Both the position numbers and the translations under genes were made by a program. Below are positions 49,776 through 59,693 of a DNA stretch of 64,000 nucleotides, in pieces (the stretch's first letter is position 1; each line of letters begins with the position of its first letter). Origin of the DNA: Actinomycetes bacterium (GTDB lineage: Bacteria; Actinomycetota; Acidimicrobiia; Acidimicrobiales; RAAP-2); the NCBI GenBank assembly GCA_021806045.1, contig JAJZDI010000012.1, positions 17,757 to 81,756 on the forward strand, read 5' to 3'. The notes below the pieces were generated by a model that had not been told where the DNA came from, did no database searches, and saw only the letters and a list, made by a program, of their open reading frames with translations.

Positions 49776-50612
49776 TCAGCCGCCGGTCAAGGGGACAGCG
49801 ACGTCGATGTCGGGGACGCTTGTGGCACTTCGAGGCGGGTTCACCAGGTAGGTGAGGCGCATCCCGAGGTTGCTCGGCTCTCGCCGCTGCTGCGACGCCC
49901 ACGCTTGGAGCGATTCGAAGACGATCGCCCACGGGGTGTCGTCCTGGGGGCTGGGGCCGAGATGGACGACGGCTTCCTCATGCGCCGGTTCTGTGCGCAG
50001 GACCAGCTCCGGGTACTGGGAGGCAATGGCGGTGGCATCGTCGTCGGCGATGGGCCGACAGAACTCGACTGGGCCGTCGCTGTCAGCGCTGATTTCGCCG
50101 TGGTAGACGAGGAACGGAGCGCCCTCACGTCCGTCGAGGAGCGGTCGCGGCCGTTCGCGGAAGTACGCCAGGAACTCCTTGCCCAGGTCCCAGACCTTCT
50201 GCTGGCTCGTCACGTGGCGCTTCATGCACAGGACAGTTCTCGTCGGCATCGCTCTGGTGGTCACGTCGTACATGATGGGGTTCCTTCCTTGCAGACGGTC
50301 GAGGAGGTAGCCGGCCAGTTCGCCACGGTGGCGGTGCTCAGCGTCGGCGTGTTCCCAGTACCTGCTGACCAGCGCCACGCCCTCGTCGGGTTCGACTTCG
50401 AGCACCTGGCGAACCAGATCGAGCGACAGGCCAACTTGGCGCATCACGGCCACCAGCCGAGCCGGGTCGAGCTGGTCGAGCGAGTACCAGCGGTAGCCGG
50501 ACTCGGCATCGACACGCGCCGGCGTGAGGATGCCCAACTCGTCGTAGAGGCGCAGGGCCTTCGGGGACAAGCGGCTCCGGCGGGCGAACTCTCCGATGCT
50601 GAGCAACCTCAC
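49776..50612 (-). CDS. MerR family regulator with GyrI-like effector domain
   Basis: A 278-aa regulator: an N-terminal MerR winged helix-turn-helix (LLSIGEFARRSRLSPKALRLYDELGILTPARVDAESGYRWYSLDQLDPARLVAVMRQVGLSLDLVRQVL, residues 3-70), a linker helix (HADAEHRHRGELAGYLLDRL), and a GyrI/BmrR-like ligand-binding domain (about 118-275). Such proteins sense drugs or hydrophobic cations. The GTG at 50612 has CACAGT 6 nt upstream, and TTGACC lies 19 nt before that, the over-long MerR-type spacer, so the gene is probably autoregulated. The flanking genes are mobile-looking. Confidence 0.92.
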   Translation of the reverse strand: MRLLSIGEFARRSRLSPKALRLYDELGILTPARVDAESGYRWYSLDQLDPARLVAVMRQVGLSLDLVRQVLEVEPDEGVALVSRYWEHADAEHRHRGELAGYLLDRLQGRNPIMYDVTTRAMPTRTVLCMKRHVTSQQKVWDLGKEFLAYFRERPRPLLDGREGAPFLVYHGEISADSDGPVEFCRPIADDDATAIASQYPELVLRTEPAHEEAVVHLGPSPQDDTPWAIVFESLQAWASQQRREPSNLGMRLTYLVNPPRSATSVPDIDVAVPLTGG

Positions 50613-50618
50613 GGGATC

Positions 50619-50649
50619 ACTGTGGGCCTTGCCCCAAGGGGAAGGTCAA
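50619..50649 (-). promoter_or_regulatory. MerR-type promoter with 19-bp spacer
   Basis: On the minus strand TTGACC (50644-50649) and CACAGT (50619-50624) are separated by 19 bp containing the dyad CCTT...CCCC/GGGG...AAGG (about 50628-50646). A 19-bp spacer is the hallmark of MerR-activated promoters. A leaderless start follows 6 nt later. Confidence 0.65.
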
Positions 50650-50865
50650 GTCGGATCGGCCGGAGCCCCGGACTGCTCGAATGGAAGGGTGCCGTGGTCG
50701 CCGACGTGCCGACGGCACGATGCCCGCGAACGGCGTCGGGCGCTCGGGTCCGAGGGTGTCCAGTGCGCGAGGCCTGCCGGGCCGGTAGCCGGACGGATGG
50801 GCACCCCTGGTCACGATGGCGAGCACGCTCGGAGAATCGAGCCGCCCGTCCCTGGCTGCGCCGGA

Positions 50866-51411
50866 TCAGGTGTCGGCCGAGAATTCGCGATCACCGGGCA
50901 TGGGCCTCACCTCCACCCCTGCAGCGGTCAGGAACTGCCGGATCTGAGCGGCGTGCTCGACGACATGGCACGGAATGTTCCCGACGACCACTCCAAAGGC
51001 TGTGCCGTGGTACCGGTGGGTGCTCGGGAGCGGTCGAGCTGCTGACCCTTCGGTCATGGTGCTGATGGTTCGACGGACCCGGTCGCGGCACCAACCCAGG
51101 TACCGCAGCAACTCGGGCCGCGTGAACACCCGGTTCGGGAAGCCGTAGGTGTTCTCATCACATGGACGAGGAGGTGTCCACGGCTCGAAATCCCCCGTCA
51201 GGTCGTAGTCGAGGCAGGACAGGGCGTGGTAGCCGAGGAACCAGGGAGCCGAGCCGTGGAGACCCCCGTGCGGTGCCGGGCCCGTGGGAGCCTCGTCGGG
51301 CCACAGGTCCGTCTGCCACAGGTCATCGGAACAGTCGGCAATGGCCGCTTCCATCAGCCGGAGGGCTGTCTCGAAGGTGCTGGTCAGGCTCTGCGCGAAC
51401 ACGTCCGTCAT
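50866..51411 (-). CDS. DinB-like protein
   Basis: A 181-aa four-helix-bundle protein of the DinB/YfiT-like superfamily: FAQSLTSTFETALRLMEAAIADCSDDLWQTDLWPDEAP at the N-terminus, GSAPWFLGYHALSCLDYDL carrying one metal-ligand His, and a C-terminal CHVVEHAAQIRQFLTAAG with the paired His. Such proteins bind a divalent metal, and some are thiol transferases. TAGAAC lies 6 nt before the ATG on the minus strand. The preceding 253 bp (50613-50865) contains the MerR promoter and otherwise nothing I recognise. Confidence 0.8.
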   Translation of the reverse strand: MTDVFAQSLTSTFETALRLMEAAIADCSDDLWQTDLWPDEAPTGPAPHGGLHGSAPWFLGYHALSCLDYDLTGDFEPWTPPRPCDENTYGFPNRVFTRPELLRYLGWCRDRVRRTISTMTEGSAARPLPSTHRYHGTAFGVVVGNIPCHVVEHAAQIRQFLTAAGVEVRPMPGDREFSADT

Positions 51412-51587
51412 GCAGACGTTCTAGCGGATCGGACATTCCCTGAGCCCCGGACGCCGGTCCGTCCGAAGTGTCGGGCGGGCGTACAGGCCGAGGGGCACAG
51501 TGCAAGCGTGGAACTGGTCGTCCGGCCACGCGGCACCGCAGCTGAGAGCAGCTGGACCACCGGGCGCGTCTCCAGGTAGCGCGCGTC

Positions 51588-52013
51588 TCAGTCCTCGATC
51601 TGCCCCGTTCCGATCCGCTTCAGGCCAGCACGCATGGCCGACAACTTCTCAGGCGGATGCCCCACCCAGTCGACAAGCTCGCTCACGACACGCAGCGGCT
51701 CCCGGCTTCGGAACGACCGGGTCGGATTCCCAGGGAACTTCTTGTCGGTGACATTGGGGTCGTCCTCGAACTCGCCCATCGGCTCGACGATGTAGATCCG
51801 CCCGGGGCCAGCGCCAGAAGCGAGTTCGGCTCCCCAGGTCGCGGCGTCGAGGGTGGCGGTGAAGTAGACGTAGTTCATGACCCGGCCCTCTTCGAAATTG
51901 GACGCACGGCCGGAGCCAAGCATCTCCCCCACGGCGAGGTCGGCCTTGGTTCCGTGCAAGTACACGCCGGGTTCGTACACTTCGAAGGGCACTGGTTCAC
52001 GCTGGTCGGGCAC
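51588..52013 (-). CDS. arr: NAD(+)--rifampin ADP-ribosyltransferase Arr
   Basis: A 141-aa enzyme that inactivates rifamycins by ADP-ribosylation. Nearly the whole protein is Arr-like: PFEVYEPGVYLHGTKADLAVGEMLGSGRASNFEEGRVMNYVYFTATLDAATWGAELASGAGPGRIYIVEPMGEFEDDPNVTDKKFPGNPTRSFRSREPLRVV then ELVDWVGHPPEKLSAMRAGL. The GTG at 52013 gives the standard Arr length (about 140 aa); the 30 extra codons upstream in frame are not conserved. TAGCAT lies 7 nt before the start. It is located in the accessory patch, consistent with transfer, though arr is also common in soil-actinomycete chromosomes. Confidence 0.93.
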   Translation of the reverse strand: MPDQREPVPFEVYEPGVYLHGTKADLAVGEMLGSGRASNFEEGRVMNYVYFTATLDAATWGAELASGAGPGRIYIVEPMGEFEDDPNVTDKKFPGNPTRSFRSREPLRVVSELVDWVGHPPEKLSAMRAGLKRIGTGQIED

Positions 52014-52255
52014 GATCGCGATGCTAATGATCGGCACTGCGACGGCGATCCTGTCCGGCTGCCTCCGACTCCGAGGCCGGTAGCCGCTAGCCGGTAGCCG
52101 CACCGTGACCGATCCGGGTTACGGCCACCGGGTCCAACGGTCCTCCTGTGGGGCGTTCCCCATGGCGACAGGCGGCGCCTCTGCACGAGCTCCGGAACAC
52201 CCGACCGGAACACCGGTGAGCGCCTGACCGTCCCCGGGTCGCCCCGGGTATCAGC

Positions 52256-53788
<1,533 letters not shown>

Positions 53789-53792
<4 letters not shown>

Positions 53793-54463
53793 GACATGCC
53801 ACCTCCCGGCTGGGGGACCAGCCCCCGGTCGACGATCTGCTTGCGGATGCGGGCCCGCCCCCGGTGCAGCCGGCTCATCACCGTTCCGATGGGCACGTCG
53901 AGGGCGGCGGCCGCCTCCGCATAGCTGAGCCCGTCGACGTCCACCAGTTCCACCACCCGGCCGAAGCGGTCCGGTAGCCCGGCGAGCGCCTCCATGACCG
54001 CGCCCTCGAACTCGGCGCTCACGGCCAGCACGTCGGGACCGGGGCCGCCGTCCGGGGGTTCGGCCGGACCGGCGTCGGGGTCGGCCAGCAACGATGGCCG
54101 GCGGCGGCGGGTCCGGTTCACCTGCGTGTTGCGGAGGATGGTGCACAGCCACGCCCGGGGGTGGGCGCCGTCGAAGCGGTCGATGGCCCTGTAAGCGCGC
54201 AGGAGCGTGTCCTGGACGAGGTCCTCGGCATCGGCGGCCGAGGAGGTCAGCGAGCGGGCCACCCGCAGGAGCACGGGGATCTCGGGCACCACGTAGGCCT
54301 CGAAGGCGGCCGTGGGGTCGAGGCCGGCACCGGCCGCGGGTGGGACGGCCGTGGTCACCGCGTCGTCACTGGCGTCGTCACCGCTGGCATCACCGCCGGT
54401 CGGGCCGTCCACGTCCCGAGCGTACCGGTCGGGACGGAGGAGGAGGGTGGTCGACGCGTGCAC
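53789..54463 (-). CDS. ECF RNA polymerase sigma factor
   Basis: A 224-aa group 4 sigma factor. It has a low-complexity acidic N-terminus (about 45 residues), sigma2 with VARSLTSSAADAEDLVQDTLLRAYRAIDRFDGAHPRAWLCTILRNTQVNRTRRRR (about 67-121), and sigma4 with LPDRFGRVVELVDVDGLSYAEAAAALDVPIGTVMSRLHRGRARIRKQI (about 162-209). Paired with the overlapping ZAS anti-sigma, it resembles SigR/SigH/SigE-like thiol- or envelope-stress systems. The N-terminal GTG choice is uncertain, because a later start before PEIPVLLRVARS would remove the acidic tail. Confidence 0.92.
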
Positions 54464-54484
54464 GGGTGCGGTGGCGCCGGCGCC

Positions 54485-55858
54485 TCAGGCGGCGTCGACC
54501 GGCGACAGGTCGGCCAGCGCGTCGGAGACGGCCCGGTGGAAGGTGGGGTAGGCGTGGATCATGCGGGCCATCGTCCCGGTCGGTACCGCCGCGTGCACGG
54601 CCAGGGTGAGCATGCCGAGCACCTCGCCGCCGGCCGGCCCGGCCGACGTGGCCCCCACCAGCACACCCCGGTCCGCGTCCTCCACCACCTTGACGAACCC
54701 GTCGTTGCCCGCCTTGTGGATCCACCCCCGGGCCGACGACGGGACCGGCACGCTCCCCACCCGCACCCGGAGCCCGGCTGCCCGGGCGGCCGCCTCGGTC
54801 ATGCCCACGCTGCCGACCTCCGGGTCGGTGAACGTCACCCTCGGCAGCGCCCGGTAGTCGGCCGGCTCGGGGTCGCGACCGAGGATGTCGGCCACCGCGA
54901 TGCGGGCCTGGTGGACGGCCACGTGGGTGAACGCCCCCTCACCGGTGAGGTCCCCGACGGCCCACACCCCGGGAGCGGCCCGCAGGTGCCCGTCGACGGG
55001 CACCCGCCGGCCCGACTCGTCGATCCCGAGCGCCCCGACGCCCAGGCCGGCCAGGTCGACGGCCCGACCGGTCGCCACCAGCAGGCGCTCCGCCCCGACC
55101 ACGTCACCGCCAGCCAGCTCGATGGAGAACCGCCTGCCGTCATGGCTGACGGCGGTGGCCGCCGCGCCCTGGCGCACGTCGATGCCCTCGGCCGCGAACA
55201 CCTCCGCCACCAGACGGCTCGCCTCGGGCTCCTCGGCGGCCAGGATCCGCTCCCCCGCCTCCACCACGGTCACCTGGACGCCGAAACGGGCGAACACCTG
55301 GGCCAGCTCGGCGCCGATGGCACCACCTCCGAGGACGGCCAGCGATCCCGGCAGGTCGACCACCTCGATGGCCTCCCGGTTGGTCCAGTACGGCGTGTCC
55401 CGCAGCCCGGGGATCGGGGGGACGACCGCCCGGGCTCCGGTGGCGAGCACCAGCGCCCGCCCGGCGGTGAACGTGTCGTCGCCCACGGCCACCGTGCCCG
55501 GGCCCACCACCCGGGCCGTGCCCCGCACGAAGCGGCCGCCCTTGCCCTCGAAGCGCTCGACCGCCACCCGGTCGTCCCAGCTGTCGGTGGCCTCGTCCCG
55601 GATGCGCTGTGCCACCGGTGCCCAGTCCGGCACCACGGTGGCGCTGCCGGCCATGCCGGGGATCCGCCGGGCCTCGGCCAGGAGGCCGGCGGCCCGGATC
55701 ATCATCTTCGAGGGTACGCAGCCCCAGTAGGGGCACTCGCCTCCCACCAGCCCGTGGTCGATGCCGACCACGTCGAGGCCGGCCTCCGCCAGCGAGCCGG
55801 CCACCTCCTCGCCGCCGGGCCCCATCCCGACCACCACCACGTCCGCTCGGTCCTCCAC
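54485..55858 (-). CDS. FAD-dependent pyridine nucleotide-disulfide oxidoreductase
   Basis: A 457-aa class I flavoprotein disulfide reductase. The FAD site is ADVVVVGMGPGGEEVAGSLAEAGLDVVGIDH (residues 5-35), the redox-active disulfide is GGECPYWGCVPSKMM (C-x4-C), the NAD(P) site is SLAVLGGGAIGAELAQVFARFGVQVTVVEAG, and the second FAD motif is GVWAVGDLTGEGAFTHVAVHQARI. The C-terminal interface reads HAYPTFHRAVSDAL, so the His is present but the usual partner Glu of HPHPTxSE is not. That points to a MerA/LpdA-like quinone or metal reductase rather than a dihydrolipoamide dehydrogenase. GTG 55858 with GAGAGGAAGG is chosen. Confidence 0.88.
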   Translation of the reverse strand: MEDRADVVVVGMGPGGEEVAGSLAEAGLDVVGIDHGLVGGECPYWGCVPSKMMIRAAGLLAEARRIPGMAGSATVVPDWAPVAQRIRDEATDSWDDRVAVERFEGKGGRFVRGTARVVGPGTVAVGDDTFTAGRALVLATGARAVVPPIPGLRDTPYWTNREAIEVVDLPGSLAVLGGGAIGAELAQVFARFGVQVTVVEAGERILAAEEPEASRLVAEVFAAEGIDVRQGAAATAVSHDGRRFSIELAGGDVVGAERLLVATGRAVDLAGLGVGALGIDESGRRVPVDGHLRAAPGVWAVGDLTGEGAFTHVAVHQARIAVADILGRDPEPADYRALPRVTFTDPEVGSVGMTEAAARAAGLRVRVGSVPVPSSARGWIHKAGNDGFVKVVEDADRGVLVGATSAGPAGGEVLGMLTLAVHAAVPTGTMARMIHAYPTFHRAVSDALADLSPVDAA

Positions 55859-56082
55859 GTGTGCCTTCCTCTCCGGTCGTCCTGTCGGCCCCGGAGCGCT
55901 CCATCGGCGTGGGGACCGTGACGGGTCGGGAACCCGCCCGGCATCCGCCCCATTCCACCATTCCACCCTTCCCCCTTCCCCCTATCCCGGCCGGGGACGC
56001 CCGAACGGTCCCGAAGTCTCCCCGCACCCGTGCCGGGCACGGCGCACCTGCGGTGCCGGCCACACCTGCGTACCCTCGTCCC

Positions 56083-57543
56083 ATGGGCAGCGAGCCGACG
56101 CCACAAGCCTCCGGGCAAGATCCGGGCACCTCTCCCGGGGGTCAGGGTCGCGATGCCGGGCGATCCGATGCCGGGCGCCTGGCCGGCGAGCTGGCGTCGA
56201 TCGTCGGGCCGGAGCACGTGCACACCGATGCCGATCGCCGGGCCTCCTTCGAGGTGGACTGGATGGGACGACGCCTGGGGCGGTGCCTCCTGGCGGTGGA
56301 GCCGGCGTCGACCGCCGAGGTCGCCGCCGTACTGGCCACCTGTCGCAGCGCGGGGGTCGCCGTCGTTCCCCAGGGCGGGAACACCGGCCTGGTGGGGGGA
56401 GGCGTCCCTCGGGGGGGCGAGGTCGTCCTCTCCACCCGACGGATGTCGGCCGTGGGCCCCGTCGACCCGACGGCCGGTCATGTCCGGGCAGGTGCGGGCG
56501 CCACCCTGCAGTCGGTGGCCGACGCGGCCGGAGAGGCCGGCTTCGACGTCCCCGTCGACCTGGCCTCGCGGGGATCGGCCACCATCGGCGGGATGGTGGC
56601 GACGGACGCCGGCGGTCTGCGGGTGCTCCGCCACGGCTCGATGCGGGCGCATGTGCGCGGCCTCGAAGCGGTCCTGGCCGACGGCACGGTCGTGTCGCGG
56701 CTGGCCGGGCTGGCGAAGGACACCGCCGGCTACCACCTCCCCTCGCTCCTGTGCGGCAGCGAGGGGACGCTGGCGGTCGTGACCGAGGTCGTCCTGTCCC
56801 TCGTCCCCTCGCCCACGTCACGGGTGACCGCGCTCGTCGGCCTGCCCGGGCTGGAGGCGGCCCTGTCCGTGCTGGCCGCGCTGCGTCACGACCTCGACGG
56901 GCTCGAGAGCGCCGAGGTCGTCTTCGCCGACGGCGTCGAGCTGGTGCGGTCCCAGCTGGGCGTGGCCGGCGCCCTCCGGGGCGGCGCCGCCTGCCAGCTG
57001 CTGGTGGAGGCGACCGGCCGGGAGGCGGGCACCGACGAGCTCACCGCCCGGGTGGGGGATGCCATCGGCCGTGCGGCGCCGGGAGCCGAGGCCGCCGTCG
57101 CCACCGACGAGCGCACCCGGGCCCGGCTGTGGGAGGTGCGGGAGCGGCACCCCGAGCTGGTGGCCCGGTTGGGCCAGCCGGTGAAGTTGGACGTCTCCCT
57201 CCCGCTCGGGCGGCTGGCCGAGTTCGAGCTGCGGGTGCGCACCGTGGTCGCCGAGGCCGCGCCCGGCGCCCCCGTGGTGCTGTTCGGCCACGCCGGCGAC
57301 GGCGGCCTGCACGTGAACGTGGCCGCCGGTCCGGGGAGCGGACCCGTCGAGCAGATCGCCGCCGCCGTGTTCGGCCTGGTGGCCGAGCTGGACGGGTCGG
57401 TGAGCGCCGAGCACGGGATCGGCGTCGACAAGGTCCGGTGGCTGGGCCTCACCCGCTCGCCGGAGGAGATCGGGGTCATGCGCAGGATCAAGGAGGCGCT
57501 CGACCCCGATCGGGTCCTCAATCCCGGTGTGCTCCTCGGCTGA
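56083..57543 (+). CDS. FAD-linked oxidase (GlcD / D-2-hydroxyacid dehydrogenase-like)
   Basis: A 486-aa FAD-binding (VAO-type) oxidoreductase. The FAD domain has VVPQGGNTGLVGGGVPRGGEVVLSTRRM (about 100-127), RAGAGATLQSVADAAGEAGFDVPVDLASRGSATIGGMVATDAGGLRVLRHGSMRAHVRGLEAVLADG and KDTAGYHLPSLLCGSEGTLAVVTEV. The C-terminal domain ends with VVLFGHAGDGGLHVNV, SVSAEHGIGVDKVRWLGL and LDPDRVLNPGVLLG, typical of GlcD and D-lactate/D-2-hydroxyglutarate dehydrogenases. TACCCT at 56071-56076 is 6 nt before the ATG (leaderless). Which 2-hydroxyacid it oxidises is unknown. It is divergent from the disulfide reductase by 224 bp. Confidence 0.9.
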   Translation: MGSEPTPQASGQDPGTSPGGQGRDAGRSDAGRLAGELASIVGPEHVHTDADRRASFEVDWMGRRLGRCLLAVEPASTAEVAAVLATCRSAGVAVVPQGGNTGLVGGGVPRGGEVVLSTRRMSAVGPVDPTAGHVRAGAGATLQSVADAAGEAGFDVPVDLASRGSATIGGMVATDAGGLRVLRHGSMRAHVRGLEAVLADGTVVSRLAGLAKDTAGYHLPSLLCGSEGTLAVVTEVVLSLVPSPTSRVTALVGLPGLEAALSVLAALRHDLDGLESAEVVFADGVELVRSQLGVAGALRGGAACQLLVEATGREAGTDELTARVGDAIGRAAPGAEAAVATDERTRARLWEVRERHPELVARLGQPVKLDVSLPLGRLAEFELRVRTVVAEAAPGAPVVLFGHAGDGGLHVNVAAGPGSGPVEQIAAAVFGLVAELDGSVSAEHGIGVDKVRWLGLTRSPEEIGVMRRIKEALDPDRVLNPGVLLG

Positions 57544-57555
57544 GGTCGCCGATCC

Positions 57556-58014
57556 TCAGAGGTCGGCGTCGAGCACGGCGGCCACGGTGGCGGCCAGCTC
57601 GCCGGCCGCTTCCAGGTCGCCTCGGGACGGCTCACCGGCGACGGTCACCGGCAGGTGGACGCGGCGCCATCCGAGCGCCCCCGCCACCATCTCGATGGAC
57701 CGCACCGCGCCGGTCGTGTCGTCGTTGCCGTGGACCACGCACCCATACGGCCGGCCCGCTGTCTGCTCCAGGCACGGGTAGTAGCACTGATCGAAGAAGT
57801 GCTTGAGGGCCCCGGACATGTACCCGATGTTGGCCGGCGTGACGAGCACGTAGCCGTCGGCGCCCAGCGCGTCGACCGGACCGGCCACCAGCGCGGGGCG
57901 GCCGACCACCTCGACGCCGTCCAGGCCGGCAGCGGCAGCCGCCTCCAGCACCGCCGTGGCCAAGGTGTGGAGCGACGGCGAGACGGTGTGATGGACGACC
58001 AGCAAGCGCGGCAC
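57556..58014 (-). CDS. Flavodoxin-like NAD(P)H-dependent FMN protein
   Basis: A 152-aa flavodoxin-fold protein: LLVVHHTVSPSLHTLATAVLEAAAAAG (phosphate-binding loop), DGYVLVTPANIGYMSGALKHFFDQCYYPCLEQTAGRPYGCVVHGNDDTTGAVRSIEMVAGALGW. The PANIGYMSG...FFD segment is the FMN-isoalloxazine loop of NADPH-dependent FMN reductases. It may act as an electron carrier or reductase. The GTG at 58014 is used. It is convergent with the FAD-linked oxidase, with 12 bp between stops. Confidence 0.85.
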   Translation of the reverse strand: MPRLLVVHHTVSPSLHTLATAVLEAAAAAGLDGVEVVGRPALVAGPVDALGADGYVLVTPANIGYMSGALKHFFDQCYYPCLEQTAGRPYGCVVHGNDDTTGAVRSIEMVAGALGWRRVHLPVTVAGEPSRGDLEAAGELAATVAAVLDADL

Positions 58015-58062
58015 CGCCGCAGGCTGGCACCGGCGGCGGGCACGCGCAAGCGGGACGGACGT

Positions 58063-58683
58063 TCAGCGCGCCGGCGGCCGCAGAGTGGCGACGATCCGGA
58101 CCGGGCCGCTCGCACCAGCGGGAACGGTGACGGTGGCACCGGCCCGGAAGGTGCCCCCACCGCCGCCGGCGGGTGCGTCGGCCACCAGGAAGGCGCCATC
58201 GGCACGGAACGTCCCGCCCGGTGCGCACACGTCCTGCTGGAGGCCGGAGACCGCCGTGACCCAGGCGCCGTGGACGGAGACGGGACCCGCCGGGCCGACG
58301 GCCCGCACCCACAGCGACCAGCCCACCAGGGTGCCCCTCGGGTCGACGACGGTGAAGGGGCCCAGCTGGGAGGTCGTGCCCGGTCGCACGTCGATCGCCA
58401 CCGGGGTGACGCGGTCGGGGCCGCCGGGGAGGACGGACACCGAGATGGTCTGCGTCAGCCCGGTTGGGCCGCCGGCGGCCGGTGGGGCCGGGACGGCCGG
58501 TGCTGCGGGCTGCCCCCCGGGGGGGACACTCGCATGAGGGCACGGTGCCGGGTCGGCCGTGCCGGAGCTGCCGGTCGGAGTGGGGGATCCAGCTCCGGCA
58601 GCTCCGGCGGCCATGGCGCCGAGCGGGACGAGGAGCCCCGCGGCGGCCATGGAGATCAACGTTTGACGGGTCAGCAGGCGCAC
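58063..58683 (-). CDS. Exported protein, WxL/cell-wall-like, function unknown
   Basis: A 206-aa protein with a signal peptide (MRLLTRQTLISMAAAGLLVPLGAMAAGAAG), a Pro/Ala linker (PPGGQPAAPAVPAPPAAGG) and a beta-rich domain with ISVSVLPGG, FTVVDPRGTLVGWSLWVRAV and ATVTVPAGASGPV. This pattern recalls WxL-like surface proteins, but the assignment is tentative. Two Cys may pair. The GTG at 58683 follows GGGAGGGG. Upstream lie a GC hairpin (58745-58762) and an AT-rich island, the only non-GC-rich DNA in the window, which probably contain its promoter and leader. Confidence 0.65.
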   Translation of the reverse strand: MRLLTRQTLISMAAAGLLVPLGAMAAGAAGAGSPTPTGSSGTADPAPCPHASVPPGGQPAAPAVPAPPAAGGPTGLTQTISVSVLPGGPDRVTPVAIDVRPGTTSQLGPFTVVDPRGTLVGWSLWVRAVGPAGPVSVHGAWVTAVSGLQQDVCAPGGTFRADGAFLVADAPAGGGGGTFRAGATVTVPAGASGPVRIVATLRPPAR

Positions 58684-58744
58684 GACCCCTCCCTTCCGGT
58701 TCGACCGTCCAGCGGTTGACCGGTCGGAGGGCGCGCTCGCCTAG

Positions 58745-58762
58745 GGGCGCCTCCCGGCGCCC
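58745..58762 (-). promoter_or_regulatory. 7-bp hairpin in the leader of the exported-protein gene
   Basis: GGGCGCC and GGCGCCC form a perfect stem around a 4-nt loop, about 60 nt upstream of the GTG at 58683. No T tract follows. It could be an attenuator or a leader structure. Confidence 0.4.
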
Positions 58763-58784
58763 GGTCTCGATGGTCTGGCTGGTC

Positions 58785-58905
58785 GGTCTGTTGTGATTAG
58801 TGGGTCCAGTTGTGTGTTGGTTGCGTCGCTTTCTTGTGCGATTGTTCTGTCGTTTGGATTTGTTTGTGTGTTTTTAATGTCTTTTCATTACACTAGTTCA
58901 TCGGC
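58785..58905. other. AT-rich island (about 120 bp), no gene recognised
   Basis: This is the only stretch of roughly 40-45% GC in the window, T-rich on the plus strand (TTTGTTTGTGTGTTTTTAAT) and A-rich on the minus strand, with TAGTGTAATG near its end. The 394-bp gap 58684-59077 has no credible ORF, tRNA or known riboswitch that I recognise. An upstream promoter element or an untranslated leader is most likely. Confidence 0.6.
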
Positions 58906-59077
58906 GCCGCAGGGGCCGCCGCTCAGGGCCGAAAGTCCCTAATCCCGTGGTGGCCCGCGGCCGGCAGGACCGCCCCGGGTAGGCTCCAGAGCGGTGCCCG
59001 GACCGGAGCGGGACGGGCGCGCCGGAGGGCGCAACCGAGGACGGGCCGGCCCGTGCCGGCCGAGGAGGGACGGATCG

Positions 59078-59635
59078 ATGGCTGACGAGTGGGGTCCCCT
59101 GGCGGCACTGGCGGGCGAGTGGCAGGGCGACGGGGGCGGCCTCGACACGGCCTACTCCCACGCCGCCCACGAGGTCCTGAAGACGCCCTACACGGAGAAG
59201 CTGTCCTTCAAGCCCTTCGGACCGGTCCAGAACGGCCGCCAGACCCTCTACGGCCTCGACTACCGCACGGCCATGTGGCGGGGCGACGAGGAGAACCCCT
59301 TCCACACCGAGGTTGGCTACTGGCTGTGGGACGCGGCCGCCGGCGAGCTCATGCGCGGCTTCGTCGTGCCCCGGGGCATCACCGTGCTGGCCGGCGGTAC
59401 GGCCGAGGCGGACGCCACCACCTTCACCCTGCACGCCGAGGCCGGCCACCCCCGCTTCTCCATCGGCGAGAACAGCTACCTGGCCGACCACGCCTCGACG
59501 AAGAGCTACACCGTCACCGTCACCGTCAACGACGACGGCACGTGGTCATACGACGAGACCACCATGCTGGTGATGGACGAGTTCGACGAGCCGTTCGCCC
59601 ACACCGACCACAACACCCTCCACCGGGTCGGCTGA
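59078..59635 (+). CDS. Nitrobindin-like (FABP/heme-binding) protein
   Basis: A 185-aa beta-barrel protein of the nitrobindin/THAP4-like family: PLAALAGEWQGDGGGLDTAYSHAAHEVLKTPYTEKLSFKPFGPVQNGRQTLYGLDYRTAMW, EVGYWLWDAAAGELMRGFVVPRG and a C-terminal HTDHNTLHRV with the candidate heme-iron His. The GxWxGxG element is close to the nitrobindin signature. These barrels bind ferric heme and may scavenge nitric oxide or peroxynitrite. The ATG at 59078 has GAGGAGGGA as ribosome site. Confidence 0.85.
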   Translation: MADEWGPLAALAGEWQGDGGGLDTAYSHAAHEVLKTPYTEKLSFKPFGPVQNGRQTLYGLDYRTAMWRGDEENPFHTEVGYWLWDAAAGELMRGFVVPRGITVLAGGTAEADATTFTLHAEAGHPRFSIGENSYLADHASTKSYTVTVTVNDDGTWSYDETTMLVMDEFDEPFAHTDHNTLHRVG

Positions 59636-59693
59636 CGGGCCGGGCCTCCCCCGGAGCCTTCCCCGTCGGCGCCGTCCACGTCGGCGCCACCGG

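Noticed and set aside
51411..51425. TAGAAC half-site upstream of the DinB-like gene as a fourth KstR box
   Set aside because: Only the left arm is present. The right half (CTGCAT) does not match, and the hexamer position fits a -10 instead.
51509..51580. 23-codon ORF (VELVVRPRGTA...) with CACAGT 6 nt upstream
   Set aside because: The promoter spacing fits, but the peptide has no recognisable domain and could be a chance ORF or a tiny GNAT N-terminus relic. Too weak to list as a gene.
58800..58900. Possible c-di-GMP-I riboswitch in the AT-rich island
   Set aside because: Only a GACGCAA fragment matches. The conserved paired elements and tetraloop-receptor are not found by eye.
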